A stretch of 64,000 bases of DNA from Pseudorhizobium tarimense (GTDB lineage Bacteria > Pseudomonadota > Alphaproteobacteria > Rhizobiales > Rhizobiaceae). Positions 1-8,589 of this stretch are shown piece by piece. A model generated the notes under the pieces. That model saw nothing but the letters and a program-made list of their open reading frames with translations, was not told the origin of the DNA and did not search any database. The stretch covers positions 218,586-282,585 of the forward strand of contig NZ_JALJRA010000005.1 of NCBI RefSeq assembly GCF_022968135.1, in the 5' to 3' direction. Numbering within the stretch: position 1 is the first letter of the stretch; the number at the start of each line of letters is the position of its first letter. Position numbers and translations under genes: made by a program.

Positions 1-521
1 GACCTGTTGCAGGGGGTCACGCTCGAAAGGCGCATGAATGGGTCGTCGCCGTTGACGAGAACCACCGGCTTGCCGATCCCGCGGGTTGCGGCCAGGGTCC
101 GTTCGTCATCCACGGTCAGGAAGAGCAGACCTGCGACCTCCGGGTCTTCCCGAGCCTCGTCGAGGACTTCGCGCTCCTCGAGTTCATCGCCGATAGGCCG
201 AGCAATCAGTTCGATGCCGAGCGCCTGTGCCCGCTCCCGGATACCCTCCAGTACGTATAGTGTGAACTGGTTTCGCACGTAGTCGATCATGGCGGCACCG
301 GAAGCCGCGAGGATGACCTTGGTGCCTGGCGCGGGATTGGGGAGTGCGTAATTGGAAGCCTTGGCTGCGTCCAGGATACGCAGACGGATATCGTCTCTGA
401 CGCCCTTCTCTCCCGACAGTGCTCTGGAGACGGTGCTGAGGGAAACGCCCACGCGCGCTGCGATGTCCTCAAGCCTCACGCGTCGAGGCTTCTTTCCCCG
501 CTTACCGTGTCCAGTGTCCAT
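1..521 (-). CDS. LacI-family transcriptional regulator, N-terminal part
   Basis: About 173 residues are visible; the gene continues past the left edge of the window. Residues 16-40 form the LacI helix-turn-helix, with VRLEDIAARVGVSLSTVSRA followed by the hinge-type segment. The region after it resembles the periplasmic-binding-protein-like effector domain (a V-L-V-N-G-D pattern near residue 160). The ATG at 519-521 gives a standard 16-residue lead into the HTH. The gene is divergent from the uronate-oligosaccharide operon that starts at 656. It is inferred to repress that operon and to respond to a pathway sugar. The effector cannot be read from the sequence. Confidence 0.93.
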   Translation of the reverse strand, partial: MDTGHGKRGKKPRRVRLEDIAARVGVSLSTVSRALSGEKGVRDDIRLRILDAAKASNYALPNPAPGTKVILAASGAAMIDYVRNQFTLYVLEGIRERAQALGIELIARPIGDELEEREVLDEAREDPEVAGLLFLTVDDERTLAATRGIGKPVVLVNGDDPFMRLSSVTPCNR

Positions 522-543
522 GACGCCCCTCCAGACTTGATGA

Positions 544-590
544 TTGCAAAAAATTTTCAGATTGCGCAAGAAATTTCAAGATGATTACAT
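544..590 (+). promoter_or_regulatory. Operator/promoter candidate between the LacI regulator and the uronate operon
   Basis: The 134-base divergent intergenic region holds AAAATTTT (550-557), TTGCGCAA (562-569) and GAAATTTC (570-577). ATTGC recurs at 543-547 and 561-565, so the site looks like two related half-sites 18 bases apart. A CG-centred palindrome such as TTGCGCAA is typical of LacI-family operators. A weak -35 (TTGCGC, 562-567) and -10 (TTACAT, 585-590) with a 17-base spacer would place the palindrome over the -35 element. The assignment is inference from position and symmetry. Confidence 0.45.
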
Positions 591-655
591 CCTGCTGCTG
601 CCAGGAGGAGGGGCGCCGATATTCAGCGCCCTAGTCAGCTAGGAGGAAGTTGCGA

Positions 656-1756
656 ATGCAGGATGCGGCGGCCGATCTGCGCCGAAAGCTCGATCTGCTC
701 GTGTCCGGGATGACCGGGCTGCGACACGATGGCCGCTTCGATGAGCCGAATCTCGACGGTACGGCTGGCGACTATATCTCCTTCGAAAGCTGGGAGTGGC
801 CGCAGGGTGTCGGGCTTTACGGGCTTATCCGGCTTTGGCAGTTCACCGGCCGGGAGGACCTGAGGCACTTGATTGAAGACTGGTACTCTGCCCATCTTGT
901 TGCCGGCCTTCCTTCTTTGAACGTCAACACGACCGCGCCCATGTTGGGACTGTCTGTCTTGTGGCAGGAAACGAAGGATCCGCGATGGCAGGGGCCGCTT
1001 GACGATTGGGCCAACCGGGTCATGCGGGAGTTGGGACGGACGGAAGAGGGGGCCTTTGAGCACCATGTCTCGGACAAGATCAACCACCACGAACTGTGGG
1101 ACGACACGCTTTACATGGTGGCGCTGTTCCTCGCCTCATACGGACAGGCAAGCGGGAGGCAGGAACTGGTCGACGAAGCGGCTCGGCAGTTTCTGGTTCA
1201 CACCCGCTACCTAGCGGACAGAAAGACCGGATTGTGGTTTCATGGATGGACCTTCGACGGAAGGCACAATTTTGCCGAGGCCAGGTGGGCACGCGGAAAT
1301 GCCTGGATCACAGCAGGCATGCTTGACCTTTTCGATCTGGCCGAGATGCCCGAACCGGTAAAGGCGTTTCTACTCGGCGTGCTTGCTGCACAGGTAGATG
1401 CTCTCCTTCCGCTTCAGGCGCCGTCCGGCGCATGGCGAACTCTGCTCGACGACCCAAGCTCCTATGAGGAGATCTCGGCCACTGCCGGGATAGGGTACGG
1501 GCTTCTCAAAGGTTACAGGCTCGGCCTTGGAACGCCAGCGTGGCGGACAGCGGGCATGAAGGCAGTCGAGGCCGTGTTGAAGAACATCGACGACACCGGA
1601 ACCGTGCTCAACGTCTCCTACGGGACGCGCATGGGCCATGACCTGCAATTCTACAAGGACATCCCGATCCAGCCGACGGGCTACGGGCAGGCACTTTCGA
1701 TCCTGTGCCTGTCCGAGGCGCTTCGGCATGTCGATGCGGAAGAACAGGCGGCATGA
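656..1756 (+). CDS. Glycoside hydrolase family 105 unsaturated uronyl (rhamnogalacturonyl) hydrolase
   Basis: A cytoplasmic enzyme of 366 residues without signal peptide. GH88/GH105 enzymes hydrate the double bond of the 4,5-unsaturated uronic acid left by polysaccharide lyases and release 5-keto-4-deoxyuronate. Family motifs seen are WDDTLYM at residues 148-154, with candidate catalytic Asp149/Asp150, and WARGNAW at 211-217. The even spread of aromatic residues and helices fits the (alpha/alpha)6 barrel. The strong AGGAGG at 641-646 selects ATG 656 over TTG 650. The stop overlaps the kduI start (ATGA), so the two are translationally coupled and their products act in sequence. GH105 fits better than GH88 because of the neighbourhood, but the exact oligosaccharide is not proven. 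Confidence 0.88.
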   Translation: MQDAAADLRRKLDLLVSGMTGLRHDGRFDEPNLDGTAGDYISFESWEWPQGVGLYGLIRLWQFTGREDLRHLIEDWYSAHLVAGLPSLNVNTTAPMLGLSVLWQETKDPRWQGPLDDWANRVMRELGRTEEGAFEHHVSDKINHHELWDDTLYMVALFLASYGQASGRQELVDEAARQFLVHTRYLADRKTGLWFHGWTFDGRHNFAEARWARGNAWITAGMLDLFDLAEMPEPVKAFLLGVLAAQVDALLPLQAPSGAWRTLLDDPSSYEEISATAGIGYGLLKGYRLGLGTPAWRTAGMKAVEAVLKNIDDTGTVLNVSYGTRMGHDLQFYKDIPIQPTGYGQALSILCLSEALRHVDAEEQAA

Positions 1757-2589
1757 CCATGAAGATCTTGTACGGGGCGGGCCCTCAGGACATCAAGGAA
1801 TACGACACCGAGCGGCTGCGCGCGGAATTCCTGATCGAAGATCTCTTTCGGCAGAATGAAGTCCGGTTCACCTATACGCATGTCGATCGGCTGATGCTTG
1901 GCGGTGCAGTTCCCTCTTCAGAGGGGCTGACCTTCGGAAGCGGCGAAGAGATTGGCACGCCGTATCTGCTGTCAGCACGTGAGATGGGAGTCGCCAACCT
2001 GGGCGGTGCCGGCACGATCATCGTCGACGGGCAAAGCTTCGTGCTCGAGAACCGCGACGTGCTCTATATCGGCCGCGGCGCCCGGAAGATCACGATCTCG
2101 AGCGAGACGGCGGAGATGCCGGCACGCTTCTACATGAACTCTGTGCCAGCCGGTTCCGATTTCCCGCATCGATTGATCAAACAGGCCGAGTCGAAGCCGC
2201 TCGATCTTGGTGAGGAAAAACGCTCAAACAAGCGCAGGCTGCGGATGTACATCCACCCGGAGGTCTCGCCGTCCTGCTTGCTGCTGATGGGCATTACCGA
2301 TCTTGCCGAAGGCAGCATCTGGAACACCATGCCGCCGCATCTGCATGAGCGACGGATGGAGGCTTATTGCTACTTCGACCTCGCGCCGGAAGAGCGGGTC
2401 ATCCACCTGATGGGCCGTCCGGAGGAAACCCGGCACCTCATCGTGGCGGATGGCAATTCGGTTCTGTCGCCGGCATGGTCCATCCACATGGGCGCGGGCA
2501 CCGGCCCTTACGCCTTCGTCTGGGGCATGACCGGCGAGAACCAGGAATATAACGATGTCGCCCCCGTGGCCCTTTCCGATTTGAAATGA
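1753..2589 (+). CDS. kduI: 5-keto-4-deoxyuronate isomerase (4-deoxy-L-threo-5-hexosulose-uronate ketol-isomerase)
   Basis: At 278 residues it matches the usual KduI length. It isomerises 5-keto-4-deoxyuronate to 2,5-diketo-3-deoxygluconate, the step after the GH105 reaction. The metal ligands known from E. coli KduI fall at the same positions here: His196, His198 and Glu203 in PPHLHERRMEA, and His245 in WSIHMG. The start ATG at 1753 overlaps the preceding stop; ATG 1759 is a possible alternative. KduD, which would act next, is not in this window. Confidence 0.95.
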   Translation: MTMKILYGAGPQDIKEYDTERLRAEFLIEDLFRQNEVRFTYTHVDRLMLGGAVPSSEGLTFGSGEEIGTPYLLSAREMGVANLGGAGTIIVDGQSFVLENRDVLYIGRGARKITISSETAEMPARFYMNSVPAGSDFPHRLIKQAESKPLDLGEEKRSNKRRLRMYIHPEVSPSCLLLMGITDLAEGSIWNTMPPHLHERRMEAYCYFDLAPEERVIHLMGRPEETRHLIVADGNSVLSPAWSIHMGAGTGPYAFVWGMTGENQEYNDVAPVALSDLK

Positions 2590-2599
2590 GCGCACTTTG

Positions 2600-5074
2600 A
2601 TGAACGCTGAAACACACTGGCTGCAGAAGGCGCTGAACCCTGGAGAAGCCGTCCGGTATTGGCAGGTTGGTGCTATTGCCGAGGAACGCTTCGATGTGCC
2701 CGATGCACCGATGAAGGGTGAAATGGATCCCTTCTTCTTCCTGACCAAGGTGAAGAACTTCATCCCCCACGAATACCCCTGCCGCACGATCTTCGCGGAG
2801 ACTTATCGCGGCAAGCGTCCCGATGTGCGTGGGGTGTTCGAGCCCAAGCGATGGTGGCTGCCCTTCGGTTCGCCGCGGCTCGACCTTTCCGGCTTCTGGT
2901 TCCGTCCGACGCGGCTGGCGACCTGGGCTCGTACCTTTATCGACGCCGAGACGGCAGGCAGTGCCATTATCCGCTTGGGCACCTGCGGCGGCGCAGTCGT
3001 CTGGCTGAACGGCCAGGAAGTCGGCTGGATGGCACCCTATAGCCGAAATCTGGAGGCCAAGCAGGAATTCGAGCTGCCGCTGACGCAGGGGATCAACGAA
3101 CTCACGATCTTCTTCGAAGATCTTGCCGAACGCGACGCGCGGTATTTCTTCCAGCTTGACTATCTTTCGGGACCGAAGGCCCACCTTTCGCTGCCCGTTC
3201 CCGTGCCGGGCTCTGTTGCGGAAAGCCTAGAGGCGGCACTCGATTGCATGCATTTCGACCGGCCGCATTATTTCGCCGGCGATATCACGTTGCGCCTGGC
3301 ACAGCCGCTGCCGCTCGACGTGCAGGTGAACGTCGCGATCGAAGGCGACTTCATGTCGAGGGAGCGCTTCGACTACGACTTTGAGCTTCCTGCAGGGGCG
3401 CAGAGTCTTGTTGTCGGCCCTGCCGAGCAGGCGCCGGCGGACTTCCGGCATTTTCGGATCACGCTGAAGGCGGGGGGCTTCGTGGCGGCACGGTCGCTCG
3501 GTGTCGAGATCTGCCATGCGGAACGACAAGGCCCGGCGCCGACGTCCCTGCAGCAGCGGATAACGGAGACGCTGGACGAGGTTTCGGAGAACTCGGAGCG
3601 GGACACCGTCCGGGCCTTTGCTCGTCTTGCGAGCGGACGTGCCGGAGCGGAAACCGACGCGATGATCGAGGAGATCCTGCCATCGATCGAGGACTGCCAT
3701 GACTGCGCCGATTTCTCGCTGGTGCCGCTGATCTGGTCGCGTACGATGTGGGGCGACGACATCAACGTAAAGACCCGGACTCGTATCGACGCCGCCATTC
3801 TCCAATACCGTTATTGGATGGACGAACCCGGCAATGACGTGCAGTGGTACTTCTCTGAGAACCACGCGCTGCTGTTCCACACCTCCGCCTATCTCGCCGG
3901 TCACCTGCTGCCGCAAGAAACTTTCGTGCGCTCTGGCCGCAAGGGCAGCGAGCAAAGCAAGGTGGGCGCCGAGCGCGTCCGCACCTGGCTCGACCACTTC
4001 GAGAAATGGGAAATGGCGGAGTTCAATTCGGCACCGTACTTTCCGATCGATCTGAAGGGGCTGACGGCGCTTGCGGCGCTTGCGCCGGACACAGATATTG
4101 CCGAACGAGCTAAGGCCGGCATCGTCCGCCTCTGCGAGATCATCGCCCGTTCCGCCCATCACGGCATGGTAACGGCGGCCCAGGGGCGTTCCTACGAGCA
4201 CACCCTGTGTGCGGGCCGGTCGCTGGAGCTTTCCGGCGTCGCACGCCTCCTCTGGGGCAAGGGCTGGTATGGCCGGCGTGTCCACGCACTGCCGCAGTTG
4301 GCAGTCTGCCTGCGCGATCACGGGCTGGAGATCCCTGCTGCGCTGGCACCGATCGCCGATCATCGCGACAGGCGGCACCAGGAGTGGCGCTTCGCCCAGG
4401 GTGAGAACCGTATTGCAGCGCTCTACCACTACAAGGGCGAGCAGTTTGCCATAGGCTCCACCGTTCATTACCGCTGGGACGAATGGGGCTATCAGGAGAC
4501 CGTTCTGCATCTGCGGATTGGCGAGAAGCCGGAGGCGGCCATCTGGATCAATCATCCCGGCGAGACCATCCAGTTCGGCTATGGCCGCCCGTCCTACTGG
4601 GGAGGATGCGGAACCGTTCCGCGGGTCCAGCAGTATCGGGGCCTGGCGATCCTCGAGTTCGTGCTGAAGCCGGAGCAGCCCGATTTCTCTCATGTGTGGT
4701 TTCCGCAGGAAGAGTTCGATGAGGTTCGCCTGTCCGGTAACATGGCCTACGCCAGAAGCGGAGGTGGGGCAGTCTTTCTAAAGGGAAGCAATGCGCTGAC
4801 CGCGGTAACCGAGGGACCCTCTGCCGGAAACGAACTGCGCCAATACGGAATGACCAGCCGCTGGATCGTGCGTGTCTGTGAGGCAGGCGACCTGACTTTG
4901 GTCGAGACGCGATTCTCTGAACTGGCCGTGGTCGAGGACGCTGACGGCACTCTGGTGGTCAGCGATCCTGAATATGGAGACGTTCGCTTTCATGCCGATG
5001 GATCGGTGGATGGCGAGGGTCGCCGGCTTCAGCGAAGTGATTATACGGTCGCGGGCGATGCAATTATGCTCTAG
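2600..5074 (+). CDS. Unrecognised 824-residue protein of the uronate operon, possible carbohydrate-active enzyme
   Basis: I do not recognise this protein. It has no signal peptide and is probably cytoplasmic. Three parts can be suggested. Residues about 85-205 look like a jelly-roll sugar-binding domain of the type found in glycosidases (segment VVWLNGQEVGW). Residues about 310-600 are helix-rich, with WYFSENHALLFHTSAYLAG and GRSYEHT, reminiscent of an (alpha/alpha) toroid. Residues about 610-800 are beta-rich. A toroid plus beta-sandwich layout is shared by several polysaccharide lyase families and some glycosidases, so the Asn-His and Tyr residues in the middle part are candidate active-site residues. 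ATG 2600 lies 10 bases after the kduI stop. Its place between kduI and the transporter supports a role in splitting imported unsaturated oligosaccharides. That function is inference. Confidence 0.8.
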   Translation: MNAETHWLQKALNPGEAVRYWQVGAIAEERFDVPDAPMKGEMDPFFFLTKVKNFIPHEYPCRTIFAETYRGKRPDVRGVFEPKRWWLPFGSPRLDLSGFWFRPTRLATWARTFIDAETAGSAIIRLGTCGGAVVWLNGQEVGWMAPYSRNLEAKQEFELPLTQGINELTIFFEDLAERDARYFFQLDYLSGPKAHLSLPVPVPGSVAESLEAALDCMHFDRPHYFAGDITLRLAQPLPLDVQVNVAIEGDFMSRERFDYDFELPAGAQSLVVGPAEQAPADFRHFRITLKAGGFVAARSLGVEICHAERQGPAPTSLQQRITETLDEVSENSERDTVRAFARLASGRAGAETDAMIEEILPSIEDCHDCADFSLVPLIWSRTMWGDDINVKTRTRIDAAILQYRYWMDEPGNDVQWYFSENHALLFHTSAYLAGHLLPQETFVRSGRKGSEQSKVGAERVRTWLDHFEKWEMAEFNSAPYFPIDLKGLTALAALAPDTDIAERAKAGIVRLCEIIARSAHHGMVTAAQGRSYEHTLCAGRSLELSGVARLLWGKGWYGRRVHALPQLAVCLRDHGLEIPAALAPIADHRDRRHQEWRFAQGENRIAALYHYKGEQFAIGSTVHYRWDEWGYQETVLHLRIGEKPEAAIWINHPGETIQFGYGRPSYWGGCGTVPRVQQYRGLAILEFVLKPEQPDFSHVWFPQEEFDEVRLSGNMAYARSGGGAVFLKGSNALTAVTEGPSAGNELRQYGMTSRWIVRVCEAGDLTLVETRFSELAVVEDADGTLVVSDPEYGDVRFHADGSVDGEGRRLQRSDYTVAGDAIML

Positions 5075-5126
5075 CTCGTAGCAATCGGACGGGAGGAGGC
5101 CCCGTTCATCAAAGGGAGGAAGTAGC

Positions 5127-6395
5127 ATGAACAAGAAATCGATCCTGGCGGGTCTCGCGCTCGCACTGCTCACCGGCACCGCTGCCAATGCCGGCGATGT
5201 TCGCGTGATGTGGTATTCCGACGGCGTGGAGGGCGAGGTGATGAAGGACCTCGTCAACCGCTTCATGGAGGAAAACCCGGGCATCAACGTTATCCTCGAC
5301 AACGTCGCCTATAGCGTCATCAAGGAGCAACTGCCGGTCCAGCTGGAAGCAGGCAACGGTCCCGATGTCGCCCGCGTCACTGCCATCAAGGACCTGGCGA
5401 AGCACTGGCTCGACCTTCGTCCGCTCGTCAAGGATCCGGCCTACTGGGACGAGAACTTCGGCGACAAGGCGGACTGGATGCGGCCGGATGGCTCCGACCA
5501 GATTTCCGGCTTCATGACGCAGCTGACGCTGACTGGCGGTTTCGCCAATAAGACGCTGTTCGATCAGGCTGGCGTCGAGATGCCGGGGCCGAAGGCGACC
5601 TGGGAAGAGTGGGCTGCTGCCGCCAAGAAAGTCGCAGACAGTCAGCAGGTGCCGTATCCGATGGCGATCGACCGCTCGGGGCATCGCATCACCGCACCGA
5701 TGCTGTCCTATGGCGCCAATTATATCGGTGAAGACGGCAAGCCGGCACCACTGGATCAGGGCGCGAAGGACTTCCTGACGAAGTTCGTCAACTGGACGGA
5801 AGAGGGCGTGTTCGCCAAGGACGTCTGGGTGTCTGCCGCAGGCAACACCTATCGGGCTGCTGCGGATGATTTCATCAATGGGCAGCTCGCCTTCTATTAT
5901 TCCGGCTCCTGGCAGGTCGCAAACCTTGCGACCAAGATCGGCAACAACTTCGACTGGGTGGCGACCGGCAGCCCCTGCGGCCCGGCTGCCTGCACCGGCA
6001 TGCCTGGCGGCGCAGCCCTCGTCGCTGTCAAGTACACGAAGAACCCGAAGGACGTTGCGACCTTCATGGACTGGATGGCGCAGGAGGATATCGTTCGCGA
6101 ATTCTCAGAACGCACTCTCTTCCTGCCGGCGCACAAGGGTGTTGTCGAGAAGGGCGGGCTGAACTTCGAGACCGAGAACGAACAGGCCAAGGCGGCGCTC
6201 GGCACCTTCGTCGAGGCGTCGAAGTCCACCTCCGAGACGGCGCTGAAGCTTCCGGCGTGGCGCTGGGCGGATACGGTCTATGCGGCGATCGTGACGCGCA
6301 TCGGCCAGACTCTTGCGGGCGAGCTCCCGCTGGAGGACGCATTCGCACGCATCGACGCGGATATCGCACAGAAGGTCAAGGATACCGGCCTTTGA
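5127..6395 (+). CDS. Sugar ABC transporter substrate-binding protein
   Basis: A periplasmic solute-binding protein of 422 residues, of the type that serves oligosaccharide importers (the UgpB/MalE-like cluster). A signal peptide covers residues 1-22 (MNKKS start, hydrophobic core, cleavage after ANA). The mature N-terminus VRVMWYSDGVEGEVMK and the segment LEAGNGPDVARV are typical of the family. A strong GGGAGGAAG site precedes ATG 5127. The next genes are two permeases and an ATPase, so the importer is complete. Substrate is inferred from the GH105 and kduI neighbours to be an unsaturated pectin-derived oligosaccharide. A strong hairpin follows the stop. Confidence 0.92.
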   Translation: MNKKSILAGLALALLTGTAANAGDVRVMWYSDGVEGEVMKDLVNRFMEENPGINVILDNVAYSVIKEQLPVQLEAGNGPDVARVTAIKDLAKHWLDLRPLVKDPAYWDENFGDKADWMRPDGSDQISGFMTQLTLTGGFANKTLFDQAGVEMPGPKATWEEWAAAAKKVADSQQVPYPMAIDRSGHRITAPMLSYGANYIGEDGKPAPLDQGAKDFLTKFVNWTEEGVFAKDVWVSAAGNTYRAAADDFINGQLAFYYSGSWQVANLATKIGNNFDWVATGSPCGPAACTGMPGGAALVAVKYTKNPKDVATFMDWMAQEDIVREFSERTLFLPAHKGVVEKGGLNFETENEQAKAALGTFVEASKSTSETALKLPAWRWADTVYAAIVTRIGQTLAGELPLEDAFARIDADIAQKVKDTGL

Positions 6396-6421
6396 TCAAG
6401 CCGCATCCTGAACTTGCACAG

Positions 6422-6447
6422 GAGGCTTCCCCATCCGGGGGAGCCTC
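6422..6447 (+). terminator. Intercistronic hairpin after the binding-protein gene
   Basis: GAGGCTTCCCC (6422-6432) pairs over 11 positions, one of them G-T, with GGGGGAGCCTC (6437-6447) around the loop ATCC. No T-run follows, so it is more likely a transcript-stabilising or attenuating hairpin than a full terminator. Such structures are common between a binding-protein gene and its permease genes and help keep the binding protein in excess. Confidence 0.7.
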
Positions 6448-6483
6448 TCGATATGCCCTTTGCTGTTTCGCCTGGAGGAGTTG

Positions 6484-7515
6484 ATGACACCGATTGCGTC
6501 GTCAAGCCCCGCGTCCAACCGACGCCTCGGCTCCATTCTGTTTGTGCCCGTTCAGTTCGTGATGACGCTGATCGACGCGCCCTTGCGGGCTTTGCAGAAG
6601 CTCACCGGCATCTCGGGCATGGCGATGTTCTTCCTGGCACCGAACATGCTGATCTTCGGCATTTTCGTGCTGCTGCCGCTCGCCATCAACTTCGTTTATT
6701 CGATGACAGGCGGAACCGCATTTTTTCTCGCGGATCGCACCTTCATCGGCTTTGACCAGTATTCGCGCCTCTTCGAGTGCGGCAATTACCTGGACCCGCT
6801 GTCGTGCCAGGAGGATGCTTTCTGGACCGCGGTTGGCAACACCGCCTGGTTCGTCGTGCTGCAGGTCACGCTGATGATCCTGATGGCGCTTGGCACGGCC
6901 CTCATTCTCAATCGCGATCTCCGCGCCCGCTCCTTCTGGCGCGCCGTCTTCTTCTTTCCGGTCCTCCTGTCACCAGTCGTCGTCGGCCTGATCTGGAAAT
7001 GGATCCTGCAGCGCCAGGGCCTGTTGAACTTCGCGTTGTTCGAGATGGGGCTGGAGCCGCACAACTGGCTGACCGATCGGACCTGGGCGTTCGCTGCGGC
7101 AGTCGCAGTCTCGATCTGGGCGCATATGGGCTTCTATGCCCTGATCCTGCTTGCGGGGCTGCAGGCGATTCCGAAGGATCTTTACGAAGCGGCGGAGATG
7201 GACGGCACCAAGGCGGCACGGGTCTTCTGGCGGATCACCCTGCCTCTGCTCGCGCCGAACCTGTTGGTAGTTGTCGTTCTTGCCTTGATTAAAGCGGTGC
7301 AAGTGTTCGATGAAGTCTACGTCCTCACCGGCGGTGGTCCCGGCACGAGCACGATGTTCCTCACCCAATATATCTACGAGACCGGCTTTGCCTCCCAGCT
7401 GCGCAATCCTGGCCTTGCGGCCGCAGCCTCCATTCTCATGGGGCTCGTTCTTGTCGTCCTCACACTGTTCCAGCTTGGCATTGGGCGGCGAACCGAAGGC
7501 AAGAGGAAGCGCTGA
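6484..7515 (+). CDS. Sugar ABC transporter permease (MalF/UgpA type)
   Basis: An inner-membrane subunit of 343 residues with about six hydrophobic segments, the first near residues 40-65 (MFFLAPNMLIFGIFVLLP). The cytoplasmic EAA loop is present as EAAEMDGTKAARVFWRITLP, which contacts the ATPase. A pair of cysteines (CGNYLDPLSC) lies in the first large periplasmic loop. GGAGG at 6474-6478 with a five-base spacer selects ATG 6484. The stop overlaps the next ATG (TGATG), which couples it to the partner permease. Confidence 0.92.
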   Translation: MTPIASSSPASNRRLGSILFVPVQFVMTLIDAPLRALQKLTGISGMAMFFLAPNMLIFGIFVLLPLAINFVYSMTGGTAFFLADRTFIGFDQYSRLFECGNYLDPLSCQEDAFWTAVGNTAWFVVLQVTLMILMALGTALILNRDLRARSFWRAVFFFPVLLSPVVVGLIWKWILQRQGLLNFALFEMGLEPHNWLTDRTWAFAAAVAVSIWAHMGFYALILLAGLQAIPKDLYEAAEMDGTKAARVFWRITLPLLAPNLLVVVVLALIKAVQVFDEVYVLTGGGPGTSTMFLTQYIYETGFASQLRNPGLAAAASILMGLVLVVLTLFQLGIGRRTEGKRKR

Positions 7516-8579
7516 TGGGAGCGGCTGCACGTTTCATCTTCCGCCGTCGTGGCAGCAATGGCCGAGGAAAGGGCTGGCACTGGACCGATATCGTTACCTG
7601 GGTGTGGCTGGTTTGCGGATTGCTGATCATGTTCGGCCCTGCCGTCTGGCTTGGGTTCTCCTCGTTCAAGACCCCGGCCGCGCTTGCCGAGTTTCCACCA
7701 ACGATCCTTCCCTACGTGACGCAGGAGGTAAGGGTCGAAGGCTATGACAAGCCGCTCGCCCTTTATGAAGCAACGCTAGAGGGCGGAGGCACGCGGGTGC
7801 TGGCGGAGGTACGCCGTATTGGCATCGTCAGCCAGATGGTCGATCCCAATGCGCCTGGCGAAATCATCAAGGTCAACATTGCCGATCGTGCGCCCGTTCG
7901 CACGATGTCGTTTGCGACCGAGAATTACACGCAGCCATTCGTCCAGTTCGACTTCGTCCAGTACCTGTGGAATTCCGTCTTCGTGACCGTCATGGCGACG
8001 CTCATTACGCTGGTGGTGAATTCGATGGCAGCGTTCGCACTGTCGAAATACGAGTTTCGCGGTCGGTCAGTGGCAATGCTCATCATCCTGGCGACGCTGA
8101 TGGTGCCGCTATCGGTGATCATGGTGCCGCTCTATTCGATCATCTCGACGATCGGCCTGTTCAACAACCTCTGGGGCGTCATCCTGCCGACAGTTGCGAC
8201 GCCGACGGGGGTCTTCATCCTGCGCCAGTATATGCTGACCATCCCGGATGAACTGATCGATGCGGCACGCATGGACAAGGCGTCGGAATGGCAGATCTAC
8301 TGGCGCATCGTGCTGCCACTTGCTGCCCCAGCGCTTGCGGTACTGGCAATCTTTTCCGTCGTCTGGCGCTGGAACGACTTCCTCTGGCCGCTCATCGTGC
8401 TGTCGCGCAGAGAGCTCTACACGCTGCAGGTGGGCCTCAGCATCTATGCCGGGGAGCTGAACGTGCAGTGGCACTTCATCCTCGCGATGACGGTGGTTAC
8501 GATGATCCCGGTCGTGCTGGTGTTCATCTTCCTGCAGCGCTTCATCACCACCGGCATTGCCGGTGCAGGACTCAAGTAA
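7515..8579 (+). CDS. Sugar ABC transporter permease (MalG/UgpE type) with enlarged periplasmic loop
   Basis: A second inner-membrane permease of 354 residues. The EAA loop reads DAARMDKASEWQIYWRIVLP. Between the first membrane segment (residues about 22-50) and the second (about 155) lies a hydrophilic stretch of roughly 90-100 residues with a repeated pattern of short beta-like strands (for example VRVEGYDKPLALYEATL). MalG-type subunits are usually 275-300 residues, so this loop accounts for most of the extra length. It may contact the binding protein. The start ATG overlaps the stop of the previous permease. Confidence 0.92.
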   Translation: MGAAARFIFRRRGSNGRGKGWHWTDIVTWVWLVCGLLIMFGPAVWLGFSSFKTPAALAEFPPTILPYVTQEVRVEGYDKPLALYEATLEGGGTRVLAEVRRIGIVSQMVDPNAPGEIIKVNIADRAPVRTMSFATENYTQPFVQFDFVQYLWNSVFVTVMATLITLVVNSMAAFALSKYEFRGRSVAMLIILATLMVPLSVIMVPLYSIISTIGLFNNLWGVILPTVATPTGVFILRQYMLTIPDELIDAARMDKASEWQIYWRIVLPLAAPALAVLAIFSVVWRWNDFLWPLIVLSRRELYTLQVGLSIYAGELNVQWHFILAMTVVTMIPVVLVFIFLQRFITTGIAGAGLK

Positions 8580-8589
8580 GGATCCGCAA

